Shown: positions 1 to 12,196, numbered from the stretch's first letter. The stretch is DNA of 64,000 nt from Tetrastigma voinierianum (GCA_016808115.1 JAEQBH010005267.1:124001-188000), one strand, 5' to 3'. The notes: generated from the sequence alone by a model not told the origin. Translations and numbers: made by a program.

Positions 1-657
1 AGTTACCGGGAAATAGGGAAGATATCAGTTAAAGAAGGGTAGCCTCTGACTAACTGGACACTATATTTCTTGAAACAGGCACTTGGACAAGTTCATTGAA
101 TTATCATAATCATTCTAAGATTGAGGAGAAACCAAGCCCTCCATGTGGTAAAGGAAAGTGGGCATTATAGCCACTATACATTCAAATGCAAGATTTCTCT
201 AAAGAATTGAACATGTTACATCATTACACCAAGTGATAGGTTATTCCTAGGGTGTAAATGGAAAAAATAAAGTCAAGAAGAATTAGAAGTTACTGGTTCG
301 TCACGGCAAAGAGGAAGCTGATTGAAAGACCATTCTCAGGTTCGCTACGACGAAGATGGTGTTCGTCGCGGCGAAGCTACTGTTTTCCAAGGCAAAAAGA
401 GAACACATGTTTCTATCCTAATGTTTAGAGTCAAAGTAGGCTTTTCAGCCACTATTGTTCTCAAATATTCAAGCCTCCAACATAATACATTTCTATTCCG
501 CTTTTGAGTCAAAGCAAAGCTTCTAGCAAGTTTTCCTAACACACAATAAAGCCAATATATATATTCAGAAATAGTAATCATTTAGCCATTGTTTCATCAA
601 TTTCTCTAGAGTAATACCTGATAGACGCAGTATATCATCATATACACGCAAGCACAC
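1..657. other. Unassigned AT-rich DNA
   Basis: Two short open frames overlap on opposite strands at 322-507 (+) and 345-581 (-). Neither shows a recognisable domain or a biased composition, so I do not call a gene. No LTR end, primer site or tandem array is visible here. Confidence 0.4.
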
Positions 658-814
658 TTCCAAAGGTAGGCCTAGTGCCACCTTGGTCCACTAATGCAAT
701 AATTTCATGGTTGTATTTGGCATGGTCTAGTGTTTAGTGAATCCGCAAATAGTACACACAAGTTCATCACATCCAAAGGTAGGCATAGTGCCACATTGGT
801 CCACTAATGCAATG
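658..814. repeat. Direct repeat of ~44 bp, spaced ~114 bp
   Basis: The block beginning TCCAAAGGTAGG and ending CCACTAATGCAAT occurs at about 658-702 and again at about 771-814, differing by a few bases. Only two copies are present. It is a local duplication with no further copies seen in the window. Confidence 0.7.
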
Positions 815-1294
815 TTATGCTTGTGAGTGCGCCTGTGCAATGTTAGTGAGTTTCCATCAACAATCTAAACACAAGAAATCAAATATCTCAAGAGCAAGTC
901 CTCAAGAAAAGGTCAGCTTTTGGCCACCTAGCAAAAAGAGATAAAATAGCATGATATGGTCAAGGGTCATGTCAAAATCATTAAACGTGTCTGAAATGGT
1001 GGGAGATCAGACCTTAGAAAAATCAAAAGATCTCAGAGAGTCCTAGAACTCTAATCATTCTTGGCGGGAAACATCAATCTGCTGTAATTGGGAGGTCGAT
1101 CAATTAGCCTTTCCCTTCATATAGAGGATAGAAAACCAAGGAAATGGTTTTTGTCAGGTGCTTTAGGCCCAAGCCGAAGTTAACCTCACCCCACAAACAG
1201 TGGAAGACAACTTGGGTTTTTCTCACTCCATTTCTTCAACCAACAGTCTGATTCGCTCTTCTTGGGCATGATACTCATTTACTTCCTCAAATCT
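815..1294. other. Unassigned sequence, no gene seen
   Basis: No open frame of note, LTR end or repeat structure was recognised. It may be the 3' flank of the minus-strand coding trace that follows. Confidence 0.35.
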
Positions 1295-2264
1295 CTAGAT
1301 GCTCTGGTCAATAGATAACTTGGATTGCTCATACTCAATTTTTTTTTTCCTCAATTTTCCCAACTCAGATATCACTTGAGCATTCCCCTTTACTACATGC
1401 TCAATGGAAGAAAATACTTTAAGAGCACGATGTATAACTTCAGAAAGGAAAGTCCCAAGCTCAGGATCAAGAGAAGTGGATTGTAATACTGCCATAGTAT
1501 CATGAAAAGCATCTTTTTGGATAATGGATAAGGAGAGGAAGTCCAAGCTCAGCAAATGACTAATATCGAGCTGAGCAAACAAACTACATCCGGCCCAAGA
1601 AGAGGTCCGATGGTCGCTCAACATGAGGAGTGGCTTAGTCTAAAAAGGAAATATCCAAGGAACTAATTGCTCCTGCTTCAAGATACAAGGTAGACCAGGG
1701 AGTGACCTATGAAAGACAAAGGTAAGGAAAATAAAAATGGACAAATAGAAGGGAAAGGAGAGGTAAAGTGTTCACCGGAGGAATTGAAAGCAAAAGAGTT
1801 TGGGGGAACCAACTGAAAATGGTCATCTTCAAATTCTGAAATATCATTGAAGGAATGACCTCCCTCAAAGGCAACTGAACTACCTTGCTTTTTGGATTCA
1901 TCAATAAAGACTATCTCTTCCTCAGATGATATTTCTTTAGCTTCTTCAATCTTTATAGAATTGTCTTAGGTGTTAGAAAATTCAAGTTTGGAAGCTATCA
2001 TGTGAGATCTCCGCTTGAGTTTAGAAGAGGTATTCTTCACCACCTCCGAGAGGATCTATAAACTCATTCACTAGGCGTGGTTCATCTCCCAATACTTATG
2101 TTCAGTCCGACATAAAGGAAACATCGCTCACCTGTGCCATCCTCAAATGGAAGATGCATCCGGGATCTCACTCCGAAGATTTGGACAAGCCAGCCCAACA
2201 TATTGATATTTACAAAGACTGACGCGGTCCTACTTAACTCCTCAAGAAGTTTCTGATCAACCAC
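1295..2264 (-). pseudogene. Minus-strand coding remnant, unrecognised
   Basis: Two open pieces lie in the same direction: about 60 codons at 2082-2264 and 109 codons at 1295-1624, with a third possible piece at 1707-1904. The 1295-1624 product ends in a charged, lysine/glutamate-rich stretch that looks like a coiled coil, following a leucine-rich part. I do not recognise the family. Minus-strand coiled-coil proteins of this kind occur as antisense genes of Tat-type retrotransposons, and that is one possibility, but no diagnostic motif is visible. Stops separate the pieces, so if this was a gene it is broken. Confidence 0.3.
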
Positions 2265-3575
2265 CCTTCGCCTCTATCTGATCCGCCTTTAACAATGGAA
2301 GAACTGTGACGACAGACGACAAGATTCCACACCGGAGGTTAAGATCGCCGCTCAGACAAGAATAATAACTCGTCGTATCAAAGAAGCTAACCGTAAAGGG
2401 CCAACCCGAACAGAAAGGAAGTTAGAACAAGAGTCAAAAGCGCTCTCAAGAACAATAAAAAAAAAAAAAAAGGAGCCTCCTCAATTCACCCCTCTCAACA
2501 TCTCTTATGACCGGCTCCTGCCTCTCATCCAGATCACCCCGATTTTAAATGGCCCCCACCAATGAGGGCAAATCCGGATCAACGCAATCGATCCCTGAGG
2601 TGCTATTACCACAAGGAACACGACCATGAAACCAGCCGCTGCCAAAGCCTAAAGTTCGTAGAAAATTCGATTCGAAGCAAACTCTAGAAGCGTACATTCG
2701 GAGCCGCCTGGGCTAAATAGAACCCGCCCGCAGCCAAAGCAATTGGCCGTGCCGAACCATCCGAACCCGACCCGCCATCAACTTCATATCGAGGCTTGGC
2801 CGATGACCACCAATTCAAAAGACTCGAGAAGAAAAATGTTTCTGCGGCAGCCTCGCCAGCCCTGATAAACACCACGCACCAAGAGCGCCACAACACCAGC
2901 CGATTGACGAATTTCATCCTTCCACCTATAAACCCCACCTCAAGGTCCCTACCTCATTATGATGCGCCTGTGATTTCACATTGTATTAACAATTTGATGT
3001 GCACGTAGTCCTTGTTGATCCCCGGCACACGCTGGGATTTGTTGCACCTTCCAAAATTTCTCTAGCAAATGAAAGTCCCACTAGACCAACTCGCCCTCGG
3101 TTCAGAATTTTATCCGGTTCAACTGGCTACCACACCGACATAATATGGTTTGTTCCTTTTAGTTAAGGCAGGCCTGTAATTACTTCAGTTAAAGATTTTT
3201 TTCATGGTTTGAGACTTAAGACCCGCATAATGCTATCGTGGGTCGGGCCTGGTTACACACTATGAAAGCAAATCCCCAACCTATCACCAACCATCTAAGC
3301 ATCTGACAGATTTTGGCATTTTAATTCCCCTCCGTAGCCACTGGTTGCTCGTCAATGTTATCAGTTATCAATACAAGAGCGTGAACAAGTTGAAACCCAC
3401 GCCTCTCCCCATTAGCAATGCAATTCTAACCTCACAGTAATCACAGATCACGTCGCCACTATGGAAGATCAGGAGCGCTGGCGTGATCCTAGAGTCCATA
3501 CTCATAGGCTTAGACCGCAGTGCACCTATGTTAGTTCCCTCCGTCTGAGAAAGCACACGATTGCAAACAAGTACG
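2265..3575. other. Unassigned degenerate DNA with a short poly-A tract
   Basis: The stretch contains a run of about 14 A residues near 2458-2471 and overlapping short frames at 2684-2938 (-) and 2796-3008 (+). None shows a domain I can name. The region abuts the LTR that begins at 3576. Confidence 0.35.
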
Positions 3576-5335
3576 CATAAGACCTGAAAATTCCAATTTT
3601 CTGACAAAGGATAAAATTGTCATTTCGGTAAAAATCTGAAATTTTTCTAGATCTCGGATGATGAAACGGACTTCATCGTTGGAATCGTCTCGCGAAATCT
3701 AGCTACCACGTCAAATTTCGAGACAATCGGAATTTCACATTTTTCTAGGCACCAAGTGTCTGCACGTAAAATCCGCTCAGAGATACGACGACAAAAGCCA
3801 CCTACTACATGTACCCCTTGTAGACACATGTTTCAAGATTGAGAGACGATGCAAATGGACGCCTAGATTGTGCCAAGTGTCAAAAATCCAAAGCTTAGGG
3901 ACACATGGAATTTTGAATGTTAATGAGGAAAAGTATAAAAGATAAAGGAAGTTGTCTTCTCCATTTGAAGACCAAAACGGCAGAGGTGCAAGAGCAGCAG
4001 TCAGGATTTTGTTATTTTTAAAGAGGGAAGAAGCTCTTTCTCTCAGATTTTCGGGTTATCTGGACCGCCGGTTCTCGACGGAGGTAAAGTTGTTTCACGC
4101 CGTGAGCTACGCTGTATCACCGGTGGAGTTCCACAACCCAAGAGGTAGGATCTTTCCTAATCGTGGTTATTCTTGGCTATGAGCCATGTGAATGGTTAGG
4201 ATAGTTTGAGGCTTGATTTACGAAATTCAGCCCCAAAGCTTTGAACCAGAGCGGAGAAAATCCTAAATTAGGCCGAACAAAGGCTAACCCGAGGTTTCAC
4301 TGTTCACGTGAATAGTGTTGTGATTTTTAGTATGATTTTTATGGAGGTTTGAAGTGATTCAAAATGAATTGTTTGTGTTTCTGTTAATTAGCCCATGAGC
4401 TAATTTCGTGTTATTGATGTGAATTTAATAACATGATTTGTTTGAATTAATTATGTTAATATATATGTATGTGAATATATTAGCATGAGTTTGTCGATTG
4501 TCATTATGCATTCCATATGCACTGGCACTTAGAATATTAGGGAGTGAGTGCATGACATGAATTAAACAAATCAAAATGTTTTGAAAGGAATTTCGAAGAA
4601 GACTTTCCTGAGAATTATGTTGGAAGACTGTCCAACAATCTCACGCTCTGAGGCCCATGATCTGTTTCTGAGGGCTATCCAAACGTGATCTCTCGCCTGA
4701 GTTGTCCATCTAATTAACCCAGAGTGCCTTTCAAGAACAAATAGCTTTTTGTTTTGAAACTACTATTTTACTCGCATTCGGCTTAGGCATATGTGTGAGT
4801 TGGTGAGGACTCGAGACATGGATTTCTGTAAAGTATGTAGACATTCGAGTAGGTTCATGAAATTGCTTGAATGTGATTGTTTGCCATAACATGTGCACTT
4901 AGGTGGGACTCAACCCAAGCAGGAAATTATCACTCACTGGCTTTGCTCACCCTGTCGAGGGATCACCATTTCAGGCATTGTGGAGTGTGCATGACCCGCC
5001 ACTAGAGGCCGCATTTTTTAACAAAGCCGGGTTGTGGCTTTGGTATCTTCGTTGTATACATGCATTAAAATTCTCAGGTTTAATATATGTTGTATAAGAG
5101 TAATGTAATAACTCTTGAGCTATGTTATATAGTTGATATGTATTTGCAGTATTTACGTGCAGGCCTGGCGGCCAATATTTACTCGCATATGGACCTCCTG
5201 TGGTGGTCATTGTAAACTTGTTTGGACAGGTTTGTGTACCTTGGGCAGAGCTCCCCATACAAAGGAGACTCGCCTCGATTTTAGTGAGTGCAAAATGGGT
5301 TACTCCGACATTCACGAGTATTCCAGGGGTTGACG
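3576..5335 (+). mobile_element. Lone LTR, family L1, plus orientation
   Basis: This ~1.76 kb block matches the reverse complement of 52059-54037 along its length. Shared landmarks are the start (ATAAGACCTGAAAATTCC here, GTAAGACCCGAGAAATTCC there), the CTAGATCTCGGATGA block near 3650, the TTGTGGCTTTGGT block near 5030 and the end GGGGTTGACG versus GGGGTGTCACG. No coding domain of its own element adjoins it. The flanking 5-mers (GTACG before, TTGTC after) do not match, so it is not a clean solo insertion. It may mark a junction made by recombination between copies. It sits directly before the pol remnant of Tat-1, whose gag and protease are missing. Confidence 0.7.
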
Positions 5336-6660
5336 TTGTCAATCCACACCCTCTTGCTTAGAAGGTCACACTACAAGATAACGCCGATGTATTCGCCTGG
5401 ACCCATTCAGACATGATAGGAATAAGCCCCATGCATGCTTCCTACAAGTTAAATATTGTCTCATCCGCTAGACCTGTCAGGCAAAGAGTAAGGTGCTCCC
5501 TCCCAGACCGCCATCAAGTCATCTAGGTCGAAGTAGATAATCTTCTTAAAGTTGGGTTTATCAGAGAAGTCAAATACCCGAAATGGCTTGCCAATGTGGT
5601 GGTAGTTCTTAAGAAAGAGGGCAAGTGGAGAGTATGTGTAGACTATACGGATCTTAATGACGCATGTCTTAAGGATAGTTTTCCTTTACCTCGCATAGAT
5701 CAGATTGTTGAAGCATCAACTGGGCATGGCATGTTGTCTTTCCTTGATGCATTTTCAAGGTATCATCAGATCCCCATGTACCCGCCTGACACAGAGAAAA
5801 CATCTTTTATCACCCCACATGAGCTCTTTTTCTACAACGTAATGTCATTCGGGTTAAATAATGCTAGAGCCACTTTCCGCAGACTCCGGTAGCTAAGATG
5901 TTTCTACCGCTACTTGGAAAAAACCATGGAAGTATATGTCGATGATATGTTAGTAGTTCCAAGGGTTTGGATCACACCACGCATCTACAATGTGCATTTG
6001 AGCTCCTCAGGCTCATGGCATGAAACCCAACCCTACAAAGGGTGCATTCGGGGTCGCAACATTCCTAGGATCTAGCATGACTCGAGAGGAATAGAGGCCA
6101 ACCTCGCCCAGCTTCAAGCTATTTTAGAATCTCTAGCTCCAAGCTCCAGAAAAGGAGTACAACAACTAATCAGTCGATTAACCACCCTGGGGTGATTTAT
6201 TTCCCGGTTCACAGACCGCCTAAAGCCATTTTTTGCCATCCTTAAAGAAGCCAACCGGGCCGGATGGAACGAAGAGTGTGATCAAAGCCACCCAACCAAA
6301 CAATACTTGGCCAAGCCTCCACCTTCGCTAGAAATCTCTGACATCGGGTGAGACACTTTCTATTTAGCGGTCTCGTGAGGTAGTAAGGTCGCCCCATTCA
6401 AAGCAGCCAACAAACATAAGCGCGTAGCTGTTCTTCATCAAAGAACCCTAGCCGGCGCTGAAACTAAGTATATAGTCACCTTGATAAAGTAGCCTTAGCC
6501 TCCGAATAGCAGCTTAAGAGTCCTGCCCATATTTCCGTGCACACCCTATCAGGGTACTAATCGACCTTCCTCTCTAGAGCACACTCCATAAGCCTGACTT
6601 CTCTGGTAGAATGGCTCACTGGGCGATCGAACTAAGCGAGTACGACATCCAGTACAAACC
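5336..6660 (+). pseudogene. pol: Tat-1 reverse transcriptase (broken)
   Basis: Reverse transcriptase of a Gypsy element, which copies element RNA into DNA. A long open piece at 5596-5892 carries the motifs GKWRVCVDYTDLN and SFPLPRIDQIV, followed by a D-A-F-S-RYHQIPM block and MSFGLNNARATF. The catalytic YxDD box is YVDD at 5935-5946, just after a stop/frameshift. The upstream part near 5380 reads DNADVFAWTHSDM, which matches the N-terminal side of Tat-type RT. Downstream (6050-6660) the RT-RNase H connection is recognisable only in pieces across several frames, including a Q-x-L-x-S-R-L-TTLG segment near 6165. Several stops and frameshifts make it non-functional. The protease that should precede it is absent. 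Confidence 0.85.
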
Positions 6661-6682
6661 AAGGCTATAAAAAAATGGGCAG

Positions 6683-7078
6683 GTGTTAGCTAACTTCATA
6701 TCAGAAATCCCTCAATCTAAAACACACCCCCAAAGCTCAAATTGGTGGACACTTAATGTAGATGGGGCGTCGAGACAAACTTGGGCAGGAATTGGTTTGC
6801 AGTTGAAATCCCCAACCGGGGAAAGAATTGAAATCCGATTAGGCTTCAATTCCTCCAACAATGAGTCAGAATATGAAGCCCTCTTATCCGGAATTGAACT
6901 AGCTGCCTCCATATCTACCGACAAGCTCCTGATTCAGAGTGATTCCCAATTAGTCATCGGGCAAGTCAACGAAGAATTCGAATCCCGAGACCCCCGAATG
7001 GCAAAATATGTCTCTCGGGTAAAACAACGCTTTAGGCGCTGCCTAGAAACCGGAACATGTGCCTGTGGATTGCAATGA
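6683..7078 (+). pseudogene. pol: Tat-1 RNase H domain (plant Tat-type second RNase H)
   Basis: RNase H removes the RNA strand during reverse transcription. The 131-codon open stretch has the acidic residues in order: the D of NVDGAS at residue 27, the glutamates of NNESEYEAL at 59-67, and the D of QSDSQLV at 87. The DGAS...NNExEYEAL...SDSQLV pattern is the extra, cellular-type RNase H found downstream of RT in Tat elements, so it supports the lineage call. The frame is open but it is cut from RT upstream and integrase downstream by stops, so no polyprotein can be made. Confidence 0.85.
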
Positions 7079-7139
7079 TAGCGATGTCTTGGTCACGGGG
7101 TGGACCGCCTCTCTGCCAATAACCGAAACAATATTCCTG

Positions 7140-8432
7140 CCCATCTACTATTAGTCGTTTTCCTCAATCACTCCTTCCCAAGTAAGCCAGGTAGAAGAGA
7201 TCCTCCCCTCATGGATGGACCCCATAATACACTACATTAGCACAGGAGAACTCCCTAGTGAGAAGGATAAGGCCCACAAGGTACAAGTCCAGTCAGCTAG
7301 ATTTTCCTTTATCGATGGGCAATTGTTCAAACGATCCCTAGGAGGTCCATATCTGAAATGCTTGATGCCCGAACAGGGCCATTATATGTTAGTAGAACTA
7401 CATGAGGGAATATGCGGAAATCATCCAGGTGGCAGAACTTTGGCACAATGAGCTCACACTCAAGGGTACTATTGGCCGACCATGAGAGCCGATGCTGCCA
7501 ATTATACCAAAAAATGTGACCGTTGCCAACGGTTAGCTCCCATCTGGAAACACTAAACGCGAAGACTCCGACTTCCATCTCGAAAGCCTTTGGCCCTTTT
7601 ACCCAATGGGGATCGATAGTCAAAGCCGCCCATCGACCGCTTAAGAAATTATTGTTGGTGGCAACTGACTATTTCAGTAAATGGGTAGAAGCCAAGGCCT
7701 TCTCTTCGATCAAGGACAGAGATGTTACTCAGTTTATCTGGAAAAATATCTTTTTCCGTTTCCTAAGATCCCCATATCAATATCCACAATCGTCCCTAAT
7801 TCGAAGAATGGCCCATCTAACTTCTACCATGAATTGAAAATAAAAACCCGTACTCCACTTCCTAAGATCCGCAGCTAAATGGACTAGCATACTTCACAAA
7901 ATCCTATTAACCTACTCTCTGAAAACGGTTAGATTCGACTAAAGGTAAATTGGTGGATAAACTTCCCGAGGTACTTTGGGCTTACAAAACTACTGCTCGA
8001 AGATCTACCGGTATATCCCCCTTTGCGATTACTTATGGGATGGAAGTTATAATCCTTACAAAAATTGGCATGCCCACCATTCGGATAGATATTCAAGCAA
8101 GAAAAATGCGTAGCTAGTAATCAAGGACTGACACTCGACGTGGAACCGCGAGTCAATGCTAGCCAGGAGAAGGTCCCCACCAACGCTTCGCCTGAAAATT
8201 CTTACAACAAACCAAAGCCCTGATGTTCCAACCGAGACCTGTGACCTAGTCCCAAGCAAAGGTATTCGAAAATACCATAACCCAACTAATTTAAAAGTTC
8301 CAACCCAACTGGGAAGGACCGTATCTAGTAACACAAGCCGACGAATCCGGATCGTACGCTTTAGACGAGCTTGATGGAACCCCTGTACCTAGAATGTGAA
8401 ATGTCATACATCTTAAAAGGTATTATCAATAA
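7140..8432 (+). pseudogene. pol: Tat-1 integrase and pol C-terminus (broken)
   Basis: Integrase inserts the element cDNA into chromosomes. The zinc-binding HHCC region is visible: LHEGICGNHPG near 7400, then a YYWPTM segment near 7470 and CDRCQR near 7520. The core begins with ATDYFSKWVEAKAF near 7660, holding the first catalytic aspartate. The middle with the second aspartate is badly frameshifted (7750-7900). The core's end reappears at 7945-8090 as LPEVLWAYKTTARRSTG. The C-terminal domain near 8295 has NWEGPYLV and ends HLKRYYQ with a stop at 8430-8432. Many frameshifts make it inactive. The tandem array begins about 65 bp downstream. Confidence 0.85.
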
Positions 8433-8496
8433 AGGATGACTTGATATTTACTCATATTTTTGTCCATTTTCCTCATCGTACAGGGTAAAAATAAAA

Positions 8497-8910
8497 GGCC
8501 GGATGGCGCAATAAAAGACCTATCCGGCCTAGTATAGATAATATCTAACTGGTCCTCATAAAGCCCTGATGGCTATTAAGTGACTCCATCCAAACTCTAA
8601 TATAGAGCACATCTAATCGGGTCCTCATAAGTCTCGGATGACTAATAAAGACCTATCCCATCAAAGATAGATAATATCTAACTGGTTCTCATAAAAGCCC
8701 GGATGGCGCAATAAGTAAGCTATCCGACCCAGTATAGACAACATCTAACTGGTCCACTTAAAAGCCCGGATGGCGCAACAAATGACCTATCCAACCCAGT
8801 ATAGATAACATCTAACTAGTCCACGTCAAAGTCCGGATAGTGCATTACAATTAATGACCTATCCGACCCAGTAATGGTTAACCCTTAGCCGGTTCATAAT
8901 TAAACCCGAA
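8497..8910 (+). repeat. Tandem array, ~66 bp unit, about six copies, in Tat-1 3' region
   Basis: Units begin with variants of GCCCGGATGGCGCAATAA at about 8498, 8567, 8630, 8697, 8763 and 8829, giving spacings of 63-69 bp. Each unit also carries ACCTATCC(G/A)ACCCAGTATAGATAA and CATCTAACTGGTCC. The array lies between the end of pol and the antisense gene, the place where Tat-type elements commonly carry tandem repeats. The sequence is unlike the arrays of Tat-2 and Tat-3. Confidence 0.85.
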
Positions 8911-8989
8911 TGTGATACCTTTACGTCTAGCCTAAAGCCTAGTTAGCCATCCATCTACGCCATACGGCTAAATTCGACGAAACTATTTC

Positions 8990-10463
8990 ATCCACAACCA
9001 AACTCGGCACATTTGGTAAAAACATAAATTAAGAAGTCCTGCAGAATGTCGAGATGCAGCAAAAGGAACAAAAATAAAAAGGCTCGGCCGGCGGGCACAA
9101 ATCCTAAAACCCTAACCTCACCAACGCTATTTCCTCATCCGCTCCGTCGGAGGCCCTGTGGATGTCTATTCCATCACCGTCGAAGGACTCTTGGTCGAGG
9201 GTTCCTCCCTAATAGCTATGGCAGTGCGGAAGGTTAGAGGAAGCACTTTAGTAAGTATCGGGGCCGATAAAACTCTTGAGGTAGCTGTGCTTTGACGATC
9301 AAAATCTCACAGGGATCAGCGGGCTACTCCCGTATACATTATGTGCAAAAGCATAGCAACCGTAGCCATAGTTAAAGATCACATCGCTGCTCGCGTCAAA
9401 TTCCTCCTCCATCGCTTCCTTTTCCTTAGCCATCTTTGCCTGGAAAGTTGAAAGCTCATCCTTACTAGCCCCGAGCTCCGCGATTAATCACACGCTTCAT
9501 CCGTTAGGACGCACCCTCCTCCTTCGCTGATAGGCTTCCGCCGCGCAACAAGGCTTGCCGAACATAATCAAGTTCAAACTCGCTTTAGCCGACGCCTCCG
9601 AAGCAGGCTAAGGCACGCTCGAACCCGAGCCAACTCACCCCCATCTATGCCCGGGCATTGCTCCGTGACGGCCTCAAGCCACACCACTGCCATACTCCAA
9701 GATCCCTCTCTCGCTCAAACCCTGCCGCCCTATCCACAAATTTCTTTAGCCTCCAGCCCCAAACACGGCATTCAACTAAGCCTCCTTCAAAGAGGCATTC
9801 AAGACTTTTGATTGAAAGCCCGGATCGAACGCGACTCACGCCTTCTCTGCAGCCTCAACCGCATTTGGAATTCATGATGCCGAGGGCCATACTGGATGGC
9901 GCCATCGCCCGCACGTAAGCATATTAAGAATAATGCACAGATTTGATGCCAACACCCTTTATGAATATTAATACCTTACCACTTCGGGCCGATTGACGTA
10001 GTTCCAATCGCTGGACTTGCATCCCGCCTCTCGATTATCTACCTAAGATCCTCTTTATAACAATCAATAGGGATGTGGATGGAAGACTTCACCCAAATTC
10101 CATCGCCCGAGGCTACAAGCATCCGTAGCATTCTCGGATACAAATCATCCAGATGATCAACTGTAGATTCGCCCTGGTTAAAGGGCTTCTAGCGGTGGAT
10201 AATATGCTTGATGTCTTCCGGCCGCATCACATTTCCATCGCAGAACCAGCCGCTGAAGCGGGGAAGATAAGAATTCAGCAGTATCCAATCCGGAAGCAAC
10301 AGCCTCTTGCGCCCGATTTCCGCGCAAGTAGCTTAGCATGTCCTGCCGGGCTTTCACCTAAATCGTATGGATGGACCACCCGCAGGCGCTTAATCGAAGT
10401 GACCTCCCTTGGCTCCCCCAGAGCAACATCCTCTAGACCCGGTTGATCACTTGACCCCATCTC
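8990..10463 (-). pseudogene. Tat-1 antisense gene, C-terminal part (broken)
   Basis: The minus strand carries the C-terminal portion of an antisense gene of the type seen in Tat elements (family resembling Pfam Transposase_28, 'putative gypsy type transposon'). Recognisable segments are VTSIKRLRVVHPYDLGESP near 10390-10330, VMRPEDIKHIIHR near 10215 and NQGESTVDHLDDL near 10170, followed by a charged, probably coiled-coil tail to about 9000 with stops and frame changes. The function of these proteins is not established. The gene is interrupted at 10463 by a solo LTR; its reading continues at 21463 on the far side when one copy of the ATCTC duplication is counted. Confidence 0.6.
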
Positions 10464-10673
10464 TGATTCGTGCCGCAATAGGGTTCCGGATCAACAAAAT
10501 TTATACCTAAATTCCTCCTACAAAATGTAGTAAAACTATCAGAAGACAAGGGGCTCTGTGGACCGAACACTGATGGTTCGCCTTACAAATGATTTGTATA
10601 ATGATTCAAAATGGTGAGGCTTTTGTTTGGATTTTGGATTTGTATAAAAAGTGTGGTAGTTGTCACTATGCTA
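10464..10673 (-). mobile_element. Outer solo LTR (Athila-related), left fragment
   Basis: The first 210 bp of an LTR (plus-strand start TGATTCGTGCC) are separated from the rest (20183-21457) by a complete element. The 5-mer ATCTC at 10459-10463 is repeated exactly at 21458-21462 as target site duplication. The break lies within the sequence CACTATGCTA|ATCGAAGG, which matches the continuous GTGTGCCGATTAATTTC block of the inner element's LTR near 18838. The total LTR length after rejoining in register is about 1485 bp. Confidence 0.85.
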
Positions 10674-12183
10674 TGATTCGTGCCACAGTTAGGTGATCCG
10701 GAATCAACAAAATTTATATCCTAAGTTCCTCCTACTGCCGTAGTCAAGCCACCGCAAAGATAAATGGGCCCAGTGGCCGAACACTGGATGGGGTTTTCAT
10801 CCTATGAATGACTTGCATCAGTGTTGAAAATGGTGAGGCTTTTAGTTTGGATTTTTGGATTTTTGTTTGTTTCAAAACAGTGGGAATTGTTTGTGTGCTG
10901 ATTAATTGTAAAAACTGAAAGTGAAGTGTGAAAAGGTAACTTTGAAGGTTTAGGTCACTAGCTTGACAACATGGGGTTAACAAGTGTCCTCTATTTATCC
11001 TCGCATCATGGCAAGCAACCTATAGTCCAAGCCATAACCGGATCTTTGTTTAACTAGCAAACCTAACCCTAGAATCATTCCTATTTGAGTCAACACAGGC
11101 AACATGCATCTACATGTTCTTTCGCTTTGAAACCCCAATATTCAACATCATTTCAGGGCTCGTAAAGGCCATCTAAAGAACAACAGTGCATCTAGCAATA
11201 AGTATGCACTGTATCCTAAAGCATGGTAAGTATTAGCCAAGGTAATGACATTAAATGATATTCAACCCTAGTTTGAGAAGATGGGAACCAAATACAAAGA
11301 TCAGAGCATTTAACACATGAGGACAACCTCGCAACTACCCCACAAACTAAGCTAGCCACCTTCCCTTTCAAAGTTATGAGGTTAGCTACATCTCTTGAGT
11401 TGTCATCCCCAAGAGGGTTGTTTGGTAGCCTAGAAAATGAGAGAAAGAGGAGAGAGAGAAGAGAGAAAACAAACCTCAAAATGAAAGTCATGAGATATTT
11501 ACATAAAAATGAAAATGTACAAAAGATTGCTTAGGGTTACAATTGGGTGCTTATATAGCCACCCAATGTATGAAAATACAAGAAAGCCTAACATTTCGCT
11601 AAAACAAGGGACAAGGAGAGTGTAATACACCAAAATGAAGCCGGTCAGCATTAATTACAAAGTATGATTGGTAAGGTAAGATTTCATGAAGGTCACCCCG
11701 TTAGGCGAAATTTCGCTTAGCTAGCTTAAATTCGCTTAGGCCTAGCGAAATTACGTGAGGTAGCTAAATCGGGAAATTTCGCCAGGCACGCTGGAATTTT
11801 GTTAGTTATAATTTTCGCTTAGCCTAGCTAAATTTTCAGAATTCAATAAATTTTCGCAATCTTAGCGAAATTTCCTGGGTTGCCCTGTTTTGCCTGCTGC
11901 ATCACTGCATCTTCTCTGCATCACCTTGCCTTCATTTCTTCACTGCATTTTGATATGTTTGATGACTGAAATTCGCTTCAATCTTCATAGTTCAGCACAT
12001 ATCTCGATATTGAACTCCCAAGGTATGCAAAAACCTGCAAAACAACCAAAAATAACCTCTAAACGGCATAAGTGATACTAAGAAGACCTGAACACTTTAA
12101 TTGGCATTATTGACATGATTAGTGCGCAAAAGCACTCAAAACCTATCTAATATAAGGCTCAAATGTTAGCTTTAAAGCAATCA
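10674..12183 (-). repeat. 3' LTR of the nested Athila-type element
   Basis: About 1510 bp, starting TGATTCGTGCCAC and ending AAGCAATCA on the plus strand, so it reads TGATTG...CGAATCA in element orientation. It aligns along its length with 18612-20177, sharing the TCATCCTATGAATGACTTGC block, the GCTTGACAACATGGGGTTAAC block and the AGGAGAGAGAGAAG purine run. Differences are scattered substitutions and short gaps. Confidence 0.85.
11701..11874. repeat. Palindromic GCGAAATTTCGC motif cluster in LTR
   Basis: The LTR holds a cluster of TAGCGAAATT and AATTTCGCTTAG half-sites; several are arranged head to head, giving self-complementary stretches such as GGCGAAATTTCGCTTAG. The same cluster occurs in the partner LTR (19606-19870) and, most regularly, in the outer LTR (20958-21120). 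Confidence 0.75.
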
Positions 12184-12196
12184 CACCCCCTAACCG
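12184..12196 (-). other. Polypurine tract beside 3' LTR of Athila-type element
   Basis: On the minus strand the sequence entering the LTR is GGTTAGGGGGTG followed by the LTR start TGATTG. A G-rich tract at this place is the expected plus-strand priming site of reverse transcription. It is short and interrupted by two T residues. Confidence 0.5.
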
